Shown here: positions 42,616 to 50,340 of the stretch, one piece after another | How positions within the stretch are numbered: the stretch's first letter is position 1 | Layout of the letters: each line of letters opens with the position of its first letter | The notes under the pieces: model-generated | What the model saw: only the letters and a program-made list of their open reading frames with translations | Told to the model about the DNA's origin: nothing | The model's database searches: none | Position numbers and translations under genes: made by a program | Assembly (NCBI RefSeq): GCF_000430885.1 | Contig: NZ_AUMW01000006.1 | Coordinates: 1 to 64,000, forward strand | Direction of reading: 5' to 3' | Source: Desulfotruncus alcoholivorax DSM 16058 | GTDB taxonomy: Bacteria > Bacillota > Desulfotomaculia > Desulfotomaculales > Desulfallaceae | DNA length: 64,000 bases

Positions 42616-44562
42616 CTATTTATTCCAAAATGCCTCAGGTATCAAGGCCATAACTATTGGTGTATCCGAACCGCTGGGGGGCGTATATACGAATTCATCC
42701 GTTTGCCCGGCTCTCAGAACACCCAGCACGGCAGCCTGCTTGAGTCCGTTGCAATAGCTGGTCGCCGGAGCCTTGTAAACCTTTCCGTCAGGGCCCAGAA
42801 AAGAACCCTTGAAGATGCTGCCCCGGGGATTTAACAGCACTCCTGTTTTTACGGGAGCAGACATCTTTAAATGGTAAACCACACCGTAATTGCCAAAATT
42901 CTTGACGGTTTCCCCCGTGAGCGGGTCAACGCCTTCGGCCCAGGTATCAAATCCAGGCGCTTCCATGCCCAGGGTGATTTTTTCCTCTCGCTTGCCATTC
43001 CCTTGTATGTCCACCAGGCAGTCCCCGTTGGGGAAAACACCCCGTACCTGCTGAGAGTTTCGGGGCAGCACCGGCAGGGATAACAGGTACTCAATTTTTT
43101 CCTGCAGCATTTCCTCCGGTGTTTTTACCGGAACGGGCTCACTTGCTGTACCCGTTGCACCATCCGGCTCCACCTCTTGAAGGTTACCGGGGGATATTGT
43201 TGACCCACCCTGCGCCGGAGCTTCTTCCTGTGCCTGTTCAGGTAGCGGTTCAGTTTCCGGTGCTTTTTCCGGGCCCATAATCACGCTGATGGTTATGGTG
43301 CCGTCTGCCTGAAAGTCCTGCATGCCCGTGACGGCTTCTTTATAATTCAAAGGACGCAAGCCCGGGTTTAAGATGATTTTTTGCCCGGGTTGAATGGTCA
43401 CGGGGTTGGATGGCTGAGACGACAGGTATCTTATTGTCACCGTTTGTCCCAGGTTCATGTAATCGGTTGCCGGGCCGCCCACCCCTGATTTCAAGGTTTT
43501 CAGGGTAACCGGGGCCGGGCTGTTGTTTTCGGCTATTACATAAAGGCACTGTTTTTCGGGGGAGCCGTTCAGATGGTGATACATGAGCCTGAAATTGCCC
43601 GATGCATCGCTCCGGTATAGAACACCCGGCCCGGTCACCACCTCCGGGCTGTTGCTCAGGTGCAGAACAGGCCCGGTCCGTTTAAAGGCAATGTTTTCAT
43701 TGGGTTCGATGTTATAAAAATTAACATTTTCATCATTCTCAAACAGTTCACCATATACAGGCTTGGAAAATTTAAAGGCCATTTCAGACATGAGCTTTTC
43801 ATCAGCTACAGTAACGCTGGTAGAGGAGGTTTCACTCCAGTTTCCTGCGGCATCCTTTATTCTAAGGCTGATTGTGTATTCACCGGGCTGGAAGAAGGCC
43901 CGGGGCTTACCCGTCATAATCCGGGTATCGCCTGGGAGCCGGTAACTCCACTCCTCGGCAGCAATGCCTTCTCCCTCTTCATTGTCATATGTATAATTAA
44001 AGTTCAGCGCTTCCCCGATTTTGATCACGTCATTTGGTAACCCCAGAGAAGTAATTACCGGAGTCAGATTAACGGGTGCGGGTTCAGCTACTTCGGTGAT
44101 GATAATGGTTTTATCAGCGGCATTAAACTCAATGGACATGTTCAGGTTTTCCGCCAAAAAGCGCAGCGGCACCAGCGTACGCCCGTCTTTTATCAAGGGT
44201 GGGTTGCTTATTTCCATTTCCTGACCATTTACTGATGCCTGTCCGGTTTTCAAAGACATCTTAACATCAACTTCATCTTTTGTTATTTCCATGATTTTTG
44301 TGGTTGCGTCCCATTTTACCGCGGCGCCGAGGATTTCCTCCGCCACAAAGCGGGCGGGAAGAAATGCCGTGCCGTCTACCAGTACAGGCGGTATTTCAAG
44401 CTGGCACGGGGCATCGTTCAGCAAAGCGTCTTTACTACCCAGGGTTAATATCACCTTTTTGGCGCTATCCTGGGCACATGCAGCAGTGCCGTTCGACCAG
44501 AGGGGCGGGGCTGCCAGTAAGGCTGTCAAGGTTAGAGCAGTGCATAGTCTCTTGAAAATCAT
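42616..44562 (-). CDS. Secreted protein with copper amine oxidase N-terminal domains and a PKD-like domain
   Basis: 648 residues. A signal peptide covers about 1-30. Residues 33-160 hold a copper amine oxidase N-terminal-type module: PPVLVDGTAFLPARFVAEEI with WDATTKIMEITKD, then PPLIKDGRTLVPLRFLAENL with FNAADKTIIITE. These domains are common in secreted clostridial proteins and do not carry the oxidase activity. Residues about 165-250 resemble a PKD/Ig fold (NFNYTYDNEEGEG, LRIKDAAGNWSETSS). The central and C-terminal parts are unrecognised, with a Glu/Pro-rich linker near 445-495. It probably acts at the cell surface; its function is unknown. Confidence 0.8.
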   Translation of the reverse strand: MIFKRLCTALTLTALLAAPPLWSNGTAACAQDSAKKVILTLGSKDALLNDAPCQLEIPPVLVDGTAFLPARFVAEEILGAAVKWDATTKIMEITKDEVDVKMSLKTGQASVNGQEMEISNPPLIKDGRTLVPLRFLAENLNMSIEFNAADKTIIITEVAEPAPVNLTPVITSLGLPNDVIKIGEALNFNYTYDNEEGEGIAAEEWSYRLPGDTRIMTGKPRAFFQPGEYTISLRIKDAAGNWSETSSTSVTVADEKLMSEMAFKFSKPVYGELFENDENVNFYNIEPNENIAFKRTGPVLHLSNSPEVVTGPGVLYRSDASGNFRLMYHHLNGSPEKQCLYVIAENNSPAPVTLKTLKSGVGGPATDYMNLGQTVTIRYLSSQPSNPVTIQPGQKIILNPGLRPLNYKEAVTGMQDFQADGTITISVIMGPEKAPETEPLPEQAQEEAPAQGGSTISPGNLQEVEPDGATGTASEPVPVKTPEEMLQEKIEYLLSLPVLPRNSQQVRGVFPNGDCLVDIQGNGKREEKITLGMEAPGFDTWAEGVDPLTGETVKNFGNYGVVYHLKMSAPVKTGVLLNPRGSIFKGSFLGPDGKVYKAPATSYCNGLKQAAVLGVLRAGQTDEFVYTPPSGSDTPIVMALIPEAFWNK

Positions 44563-44993
44563 AAATACCTCCGTTAGTCACTTAATAACAAATAATTACG
44601 CTAGATGGCACGTTTTTCTTTTTTTCGGCTTTCTACATCATAGACGTATATTTACCTCAAAAAGTTTCATTTATTAAACTCCCAAATATTCATTTATAAC
44701 ATCATCTATTGCTGTTTCAATCCCATCTGAGGATGTTGATATTGCGCGAACACCGCTCCTACTTTGCCTGAAAGGGCCATAAAAAACCACCTCCACGAAA
44801 AAGGTCTGGCAATAAACCAGACCTTTGTTAAAACCATATTATCTCTGGGGCGGATTTTTAAGTACAAAGTATGTCATTCCTTTAATCTCATTCCCCTTTT
44901 GGTCTTTATACCTATCAAACACCAGACATCAACTCCCACATACAGAAAAGGTTATGCTTTGGATGGAAAAACAAAAATAGCTACTAAAATAAG
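44563..44993. other. Intergenic region, 431 bp, with liv operon terminator
   Basis: No convincing gene. It carries the ribosome site of the secreted protein gene near 44570 and a terminator at 44795-44826 that would end the liv operon. A plus-strand frame at 44764-45003 lacks a ribosome site and family match and is not accepted. Confidence 0.5.
44795..44826 (-). terminator. Terminator of the liv operon
   Basis: On the minus strand AAAGGTCTGG (44826-44817) pairs with CCAGACCTTT (44809-44800), 7-base loop, followed by TTTCG. It lies about 170 bases past the livF stop. Confidence 0.75.
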
Positions 44994-45815
44994 TCAAGCC
45001 TGACCCCAGGCTGGTTGGACGCGGGCGCGGCCAAGGTAGGCCTGCTGCACCTTGGAATCAGACATCAGTTCAGCCGAACTGCCGCTAATGGTAATCGAGC
45101 CCCGTTCCATGACAAGTGCCCTGTCCGCCACCTTTAGCGCAGCCCTTGTGTTTTGCTCCACCAGCATAATCGTTACACCGGTTTTCTTTAGCTGGCTCAA
45201 TATAGACATAATTTCGCGCACCACCAGCGGGGCCAGGCCGACTGAAGGCTCATCCAGGAGCAACAATTTGGGGTGGGCCATCAGCGCTCTGCCGATGGCA
45301 AGCATCTGCTGCAGGCCTCCGCTCAATGTTCCCGCCATTTCTTTTTCTCTGCCCTTTAAAGCCGGAAAAATTTCCATAACTTCCCGGACGTCACATAAAA
45401 TTGTTGCTTTATCACGGCGGTAACGATGATAGGCGCCGAGCATAAGGTTATCCAATACACTCAATGAACTAAAAATTTCCCTTCTTTCCGGCACCAGGCT
45501 GATACCCTGGCGCACCATTTTTTCGGGAGAAGTATTGGTTATATCCTTCCATAATTGGGGACATTCCACTTGGGACATTCCTCCAACAGGAGTGTTCCCC
45601 TTTTCCTTGTTTGGAGGCGTATCCCCTTTCCTCTTAACCAGAATATTTCCTTTAGCCGGTTTGTGCAGGCCGGCCAGCGTCCCGAGCAGGGTGCTTTTAC
45701 CGGCCCCGTTGGCGCCAAGGATGGCCAGCAATTCACCCTCTTTTACATGCAGGGAAAGCCCCCTGACTGCCTGCACATATCCGTGATAAACATCCAGCCC
45801 TTCTATTCTAAGCAA
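44994..45815 (-). CDS. livF: Branched-chain amino acid ABC transporter ATPase LivF, with a REP-derived insertion
   Basis: 273 residues from TTG 45815, eight bases after GGAGG; an ATG at 45824 overlaps that site. Walker A GANGAGKST, signature LSGGLQQMLAIGRAL, Walker B LLLLDEPSVGLAP and switch LVEQN are intact. LivF is normally about 235 residues. The excess is one block of about 27 residues (RKGDTPPNKEKGN to VECPQLW) between NILVK and KDITNTSPEKM, encoded by a 70-bp REP-like element. The insert lies in the beta-rich subdomain before the Q-loop region, where a surface loop may tolerate it. It is last in livKHMGF. Confidence 0.92.
   Translation of the reverse strand: MLRIEGLDVYHGYVQAVRGLSLHVKEGELLAILGANGAGKSTLLGTLAGLHKPAKGNILVKRKGDTPPNKEKGNTPVGGMSQVECPQLWKDITNTSPEKMVRQGISLVPERREIFSSLSVLDNLMLGAYHRYRRDKATILCDVREVMEIFPALKGREKEMAGTLSGGLQQMLAIGRALMAHPKLLLLDEPSVGLAPLVVREIMSILSQLKKTGVTIMLVEQNTRAALKVADRALVMERGSITISGSSAELMSDSKVQQAYLGRARVQPAWGQA
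45557..45626. repeat. 70-bp REP-like element, copy 2, inside livF
   Basis: Begins GGGGACATTCC and ends GGCGTATCCCC. An inner hairpin (GGGACATTCCTCC ... GGAGTGTTCCC) repeats the plan of the 23035-23104 element, and both are exactly 70 bases. The reading frame of livF passes through it without a stop. Confidence 0.75.
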
Positions 45816-46575
45816 TTTGTTCATCCTCCCCCAGGTAAGCCCTGATTACTTCCGGGTCGGCCTGAACCTCCGCCGGTGTCCCTTCAGCTATTCCCCGGCC
45901 GAAATTTAAGACTAAAATACGGTCAGCCACTTCCATGACAGTTTCCATATCGTGTTCCACCAAAACCATGGTAAGACCGTTTTCTCTTAATTTTTTAAGA
46001 AATCTGGCCAGGGTCTTTGTTTCGGTGCTGTTTAAACCCGCAGCGGGTTCATCCAGCAGGACCAGCCGGGGACCGGAGGCCAGCGCCCTGGCTATTTCCA
46101 GCAGTCTCTGCCGGCCGAAGGGAAGCGCTGCGGCAGGAAGGTCCGCTGAACTGTCCAACCCAACCTCGCCCAGCAATGCCATAGACTGTTCAATTATTTG
46201 TTTATCTTCCGCGTTTATACCGGGCCGGCGCAAAATTGACTTGACAAAACCGGTTTTACCTTTTAAATGGGCGCCGGTCATAACGTTTTCCAGCACAGTC
46301 ATACCGCTGAACAATTGAAGGTTCTGAAATGTTCTGGTGATGCCCGCCGCAGCAATCTGATACGGCTTTAGCCCGTCAATCCGTTTACCCAGAAAGTTAA
46401 TGGACCCACCGTCAGGCTGAAGCATGCCGGTGATTAAATTAAACACCGTAGTTTTGCCGGCGCCATTAGGACCGATCAGTGCGAAAATGGTGCCTTCGAT
46501 TACTTTAAAACCAACATCCCTGACTGCGGCAACACCGCCGAAATGTTTTGTAAGACCTTGCACTTCCAGCAGCAA
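45808..46575 (-). CDS. livG: Branched-chain amino acid ABC transporter ATPase LivG
   Basis: 255 residues from TTG 46575, seven bases after AAGGGGG; the frame extends to 46593 with a TTG that overlaps the site. Walker A GPNGAGKTT, TFQNLQLFSGMTVLENVMTG, the LivG-type signature ALPFGRQRLLEIARAL, Walker B LVLLDEPAAGLN and LVEHDM are all present. It powers uptake with LivF. It overlaps livF by 8 bases and is 44 bases after livM. Confidence 0.92.
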   Translation of the reverse strand: MLLEVQGLTKHFGGVAAVRDVGFKVIEGTIFALIGPNGAGKTTVFNLITGMLQPDGGSINFLGKRIDGLKPYQIAAAGITRTFQNLQLFSGMTVLENVMTGAHLKGKTGFVKSILRRPGINAEDKQIIEQSMALLGEVGLDSSADLPAAALPFGRQRLLEIARALASGPRLVLLDEPAAGLNSTETKTLARFLKKLRENGLTMVLVEHDMETVMEVADRILVLNFGRGIAEGTPAEVQADPEVIRAYLGEDEQIA

Positions 46576-46619
46576 ACCGGAAACCCCCTTCAATTAACTG
46601 CAATTAACTTTAATTAACC

Positions 46620-47645
46620 TCAACCGCTCTCGGGTAAACCCACATCCGATGCGGCCGGCGTTTTTTCCATAGGTGATTTTGAAATTTTGCCAAAGGCCCC
46701 GAGACCTTCGGGGCGATAGATCATCAGGACCACCAATATCAGTCCGAAAAAGATAATCTCATACTCACCGCCGGCGCCGGGTATAACCAGCGGGATCGCC
46801 CAGCGCAATAGTTCTCCCAGCAGCACCACCAGCGCCGCCCCCAGCAGGGGGCCTAGAAAGGTACCCAAACCCCCGACCACAGCCATCAGTACAAACTGCA
46901 CCGAGGTATTGAAACCAAAAGGCGCAGGACTGACAAAGGTTACATAAAAGGCGTAGAGCCCGCCGGCCAGCCCTGCCAGCAGGGCACTGAAAATAAATGC
47001 CTTTAATTTTAGTTTGCCGGTATCTATCCCGGCGGTTTCAGCAGCGTGCTCACTTTCACTGATGGCGCGGAGCGCCCTGCCCACCCGCGAGCGGATTAAA
47101 TTGTTGATTCCGAATAAAACCAGCAGCACCACCGCCCAAATAAGGTAGAAAAATTTGATATCATTGTCAAAGGTCAGCCCGCCAATAGTAAGGTAAGGAA
47201 TTCCCGCAATTCCCGACGGTCCCCCGGTCAATTCCCCGGCCTCATTGAACATTGTATGAATAAGTATGCCAAAACCCATGGTGCCCATTGCCAGGTATAA
47301 CTCCCGCAGTTTGAGCGTTGGCCGCCCGATGATGGCTGCAATTAGCCCCGGCAGGATAATCGCAGCCAATAGCGCCAAAACCGGGTGCCACCCATAGCGC
47401 GTAGTCATTATAGCAACCGCATACCCCCCCAGGCCGAAGAATCCGCCATGTCCGAAGGATACCTGACCCGCATAACCCATCAAAATTCCCAGACCCTGCA
47501 CAATAATTGTGTAAAGGCCAATGACAATAAGCACACTAATTAAATAATTGCTGTCAATCACCAGGGGCAGGGCCAAAAAAAGCAGGACAGCCGCCGGCCA
47601 TAAAAAAGTTTTTTTTATCTTCATTAAACATCTAAATCGATCCAC
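46620..47645 (-). CDS. livM: Branched-chain amino acid ABC permease LivM
   Basis: 341 residues if GTG 47645 is used; ATG 47624 (codon 8) is an alternative, as neither has ideal spacing. Eight to ten membrane helices. The LivM coupling region is VGRALRAISESEHAAETAGID followed by KLKLKAFIFSALLAGLAGG; FGHGGFFGLGGYAVAI is the typical early motif. The C-terminal tail (PMEKTPAASDVG) is cytosolic. It forms the membrane pore with LivH. Confidence 0.92.
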   Translation of the reverse strand: MDRFRCLMKIKKTFLWPAAVLLFLALPLVIDSNYLISVLIVIGLYTIIVQGLGILMGYAGQVSFGHGGFFGLGGYAVAIMTTRYGWHPVLALLAAIILPGLIAAIIGRPTLKLRELYLAMGTMGFGILIHTMFNEAGELTGGPSGIAGIPYLTIGGLTFDNDIKFFYLIWAVVLLVLFGINNLIRSRVGRALRAISESEHAAETAGIDTGKLKLKAFIFSALLAGLAGGLYAFYVTFVSPAPFGFNTSVQFVLMAVVGGLGTFLGPLLGAALVVLLGELLRWAIPLVIPGAGGEYEIIFFGLILVVLMIYRPEGLGAFGKISKSPMEKTPAASDVGLPESG

Positions 47646-47662
47646 TACCTTCCCGCCTTCTT

Positions 47663-48538
47663 TTAAATTTTACGCTCACCCAGAACTCCCAGAATACCCT
47701 GCGGCCTTAACAGGAGAACCGCCAGAAGAATGATTATGGCCAGGGCATCTTTCAGCCCGGAGGAAATCAGACCGGCGCTGTATGACTCCAGAACGCCCAA
47801 AAGAAGCCCACCCAGCACAGCACCTCCGACATTGCTCAACCCGCCTATTACTGCAGCCACAAAGCCCTTAATTCCCAGCATAAAGCCCATGTCATAGGTT
47901 GTCATGGTAACGGGAGCGATGAAAATACCCGCTGCAGCACCCAGCGCTCCGCTTCCTACAAAAGCCCAAAAGGACACGGTACTGGGGTTGATACCCACCA
48001 ACCTGGCCGCAGTTCGATTGATAACAGCGGCTTTTACCGCCCTGCCCGCATAAGTCAGTTCAAAGAAAGCGTATAGCAGCGACAGGGTTAAGACAGCAAG
48101 ACCCAGGATCCAAATACTTTGTGGATTTAAAGCAGCCCCCCCGATGAAAAAGGGCCCGCCTTTGGAAAAGGCGGGGAGAGAGTATGTGTCCGTGCCCCAG
48201 ATTAACAACGCCAAACCGCGCAGGGATATTGACAGACCAATGGTAATAATGATCAGGGTAAGGCCCGATGCCCGCCGGGCAGGGTAAATTGCAGCCCGCT
48301 CCAAAACCCCTCCCATTATCGCCACCAGGACAATCGACAGGATAAAAGCAGCGATCAAAGGCATTCCGGTTGCATACAGGCTGATTGCCAGCAGCGCCCC
48401 GATGGCAGCGAATTCCCCCAGGGCGAGGTTTAATACACCGGTTATGTTAAAAGTGGTAACCAGTGCCAAAGCAATCAAGGAATAGATGCTCCCCAGGGTA
48501 AGTCCCGAAAAAAGAAGCTGCAACAGCTGATCAGACAT
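47663..48538 (-). CDS. livH: Branched-chain amino acid ABC permease LivH
   Basis: 291 residues; ATG 48538 after AGAGGTG. Eight or so membrane helices. LivH features are SGLTLGSIYSLIALALVTTF at the start, LNLALGEFAAIGA, the coupling helix GRAVKAAVINRTAARLVGIN, and GIKGFVAAVIGGLSNVGGAV. Order and spacing (12 bases after livK) are those of a standard liv operon. Confidence 0.93.
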   Translation of the reverse strand: MSDQLLQLLFSGLTLGSIYSLIALALVTTFNITGVLNLALGEFAAIGALLAISLYATGMPLIAAFILSIVLVAIMGGVLERAAIYPARRASGLTLIIITIGLSISLRGLALLIWGTDTYSLPAFSKGGPFFIGGAALNPQSIWILGLAVLTLSLLYAFFELTYAGRAVKAAVINRTAARLVGINPSTVSFWAFVGSGALGAAAGIFIAPVTMTTYDMGFMLGIKGFVAAVIGGLSNVGGAVLGGLLLGVLESYSAGLISSGLKDALAIIILLAVLLLRPQGILGVLGERKI

Positions 48539-48550
48539 ATAAGCACCTCT

Positions 48551-49771
48551 TTATTTAATAAGTTGCCACTTGCCGTCCTTAATCTGTACCAGTACCATGG
48601 AATCCACACCAAGCCCGTTATGATCCTGGGGTGACATGTTAAATATGCCTGATATTCCCGCAAATCCACTGGTGTTCTTTTCAAGCTCGTCGCGGATGGC
48701 AGCGCGGTCCGGACCTGCCTTTTCGATAGCGGCCACCACCAGCTTAAAGGCGTCCCAGGCATACCCGCCAAAGGAATTAGGCTGCGTGTTATATTTTGCC
48801 TGGTAATCAGCAATATAACTTTCCAACACCTTTTTCTGAGGATCGCTGTCAGGAATTTGGGATGCCACGGCTAACTTGCCTATAGGTAAAATAACCCCCT
48901 CCGCAGCCCCCTGGGCAAGTTCGATAAACTTCTGGTTGCCCACACCGTGGCTGTGGATCAGCGGAATGGACAGTCCCATATCTTTAAAATTCTTGGTAAT
49001 AATCGACGCAGAAGGAGGAATGGCCCATACAATAGCAGCCTGGGCCCCGCCGGCTTTGACTTTGGTGAGCTGCGGTGTCATATCTTTATCGCTGGCCTCA
49101 AATTTCTCTTCCGCTACAATTTCAATGCCGTTTTCCTTGGCTGCAGTGGTAAACGCAGCTTTTCCCCCGTCCCCGTAAGTATTGTTCATATACAGTAAAG
49201 CCACCTTGGTCAGGTCCCGCGCCTTAAGATAGGTGATGATTTTCTTTACTGTTACGATGTCACTTTGGGCGGTTTTAAACACCCACTGCCGGTCACTTAC
49301 GGGCTCAACTATACTGCTGGCTGCAGCCATGGAAACCATGGGCACCTTTGCGTTCTGGACAGTGTTGATCATAGCCATGGACGGGCCGCTGGAACTACAG
49401 CCCAGGACAGCCAGCACATTTTTCTCAATTAACTTTTTAACTGCCAGCACCGCTTCGGTTTCTTCGCTTTTATTATCTAATATGGTCAATTCCACCGGGT
49501 GGCCGTTAATCCCGCCATCCTGGTTCAACTTATCAACCAGCATAAGTAAGGTATCCCGCTCGGGCACGCCCAGAGAAGAAGAGTTTCCACTAATATCAAT
49601 AACCGCGCCTATTTGATAAGGCTCATTTCCCTGTTCTTTTCCTTGCTCCTTCGCCTGCCCGGCACTTCCGGCGTCATTTTGACTTGAAGCGCATCCGCCT
49701 GCTATTAAGCCAACTATTAACAAAAGTATTGTCAGTAGTGTTAAACCAATTTTTTTTACCAATTTACTCAA
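48551..49771 (-). CDS. livK: Branched-chain amino acid binding lipoprotein LivK
   Basis: 406 residues from TTG 49771 after GGGGGG. A type II signal peptide ends in IAGG-C (Cys27), giving a membrane-anchored lipoprotein, followed by a Ser/Gly/Glu linker. The mature part has the Leu/Ile/Val-binding fold: YQIGAVIDISGNSSSLG, LAVLGCSSSGPSMAMINTV, KAGGAQAAIVWAIPPS, FGGYAWDAFKLVVAAI. It is first in the operon and controlled by the T-box leader at 49864-50265. Confidence 0.92.
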   Translation of the reverse strand: MSKLVKKIGLTLLTILLLIVGLIAGGCASSQNDAGSAGQAKEQGKEQGNEPYQIGAVIDISGNSSSLGVPERDTLLMLVDKLNQDGGINGHPVELTILDNKSEETEAVLAVKKLIEKNVLAVLGCSSSGPSMAMINTVQNAKVPMVSMAAASSIVEPVSDRQWVFKTAQSDIVTVKKIITYLKARDLTKVALLYMNNTYGDGGKAAFTTAAKENGIEIVAEEKFEASDKDMTPQLTKVKAGGAQAAIVWAIPPSASIITKNFKDMGLSIPLIHSHGVGNQKFIELAQGAAEGVILPIGKLAVASQIPDSDPQKKVLESYIADYQAKYNTQPNSFGGYAWDAFKLVVAAIEKAGPDRAAIRDELEKNTSGFAGISGIFNMSPQDHNGLGVDSMVLVQIKDGKWQLIK

Positions 49772-49863
49772 AATTTATCCCCCCTGATTCTATTTGTTAA
49801 CCTTTGCAGACAGACCTTACTCATATGAGTTTATTCCCATCACCCCCGGGTTTCCGCATATAA

Positions 49864-49985
49864 AAAGGCCACAGCTTTCGTGGGGACGAAAGCTGTGGCC
49901 TTCCGCGGTACCACCCCGCTTGGTTTCATAAAGAACCCTCTTCTTTAGGGTACGGGAACACTGTCGTACTGCCTGCCAAAAAGGT
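49864..49985 (-). promoter_or_regulatory. Second T-box unit (antiterminator/terminator only, no Stem I)
   Basis: The T-box bulge sequence GGGTGGTACCGCGG is at 49916-49903 on the minus strand. The terminator stem AGGCCACAGCTTTCGT / ACGAAAGCTGTGGCCT follows, then TTTTTATA (down to 49864). Upstream, TTCCCGTACCCT and an AAGAG...GGTTCTTT hairpin match the part of the first unit between Stem I and its antiterminator. Only about 25 bases separate this unit from the first terminator, so there is no room for its own Stem I. Confidence 0.85.
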
Positions 49986-50007
49986 GTAGTAAAAATAGGT
50001 GTAATAA

Positions 50008-50265
50008 AAACAAAAACATTTCATCCCCCAGGGACGAAATGTTACTCTCGCGGTACCACCCTCATTGACCAAAAAGGTCCACTCTTGGCAGGGTACGGGA
50101 AATATTCCTTATACCCCCTTCCTTTTAACGGTGGAAGTTTCCGGTCGGGCCTACTTGTAAAATATTTCAGTCCGACGGTTCGGGGGAGAACTTCAACGAT
50201 TCATACCATAGAAGCGCTTTCAGTCGCGACGCTTCCTCCCTGAAAGGCTGTGTACCGCCTACTTT
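50008..50265 (-). promoter_or_regulatory. T-box riboswitch (complete first unit) of the liv operon
   Basis: Minus-strand leader with Stem I (about 50265-50175, starting AGTAGGCGGTAC), GAACCGTCGGACTGAA, the shared TTCCCGTACCCT, the T-box GAGGGTGGTACCGCGAG (50063-50047) and a terminator AACATTTCGTCCC / GGGATGAAATGTT ending in TTTTGTTTTT. T-boxes pair with uncharged tRNA; the downstream livKHMGF genes point to a branched-chain amino acid. A candidate specifier AUC (isoleucine) lies at 50200-50198 in UGAAUCGUU; this choice is tentative. Transcription of the transporter should rise when that amino acid is scarce. Confidence 0.9.
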
Positions 50266-50301
50266 TCCCCTTCATTACCTTTATCAAATTATTTATTAAT
50301 T

Positions 50302-50330
50302 ATCATAACATTCCTACAATTAACGGTCAA
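50302..50330 (-). promoter_or_regulatory. Sigma-A promoter of the T-box/liv operon
   Basis: Minus strand TTGACC (50330-50325), 17-base spacer, TATGAT (50307-50302). It lies about 35 bases upstream of the start of Stem I. Confidence 0.75.
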
Positions 50331-50340
50331 GAAAAATTTC

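Noticed and set aside
44764-45003. Plus-strand frame of 79 codons in the livF-distal spacer
   Set aside because: It crosses the liv terminator hairpin, lacks a ribosome site, and the protein matches nothing I know.
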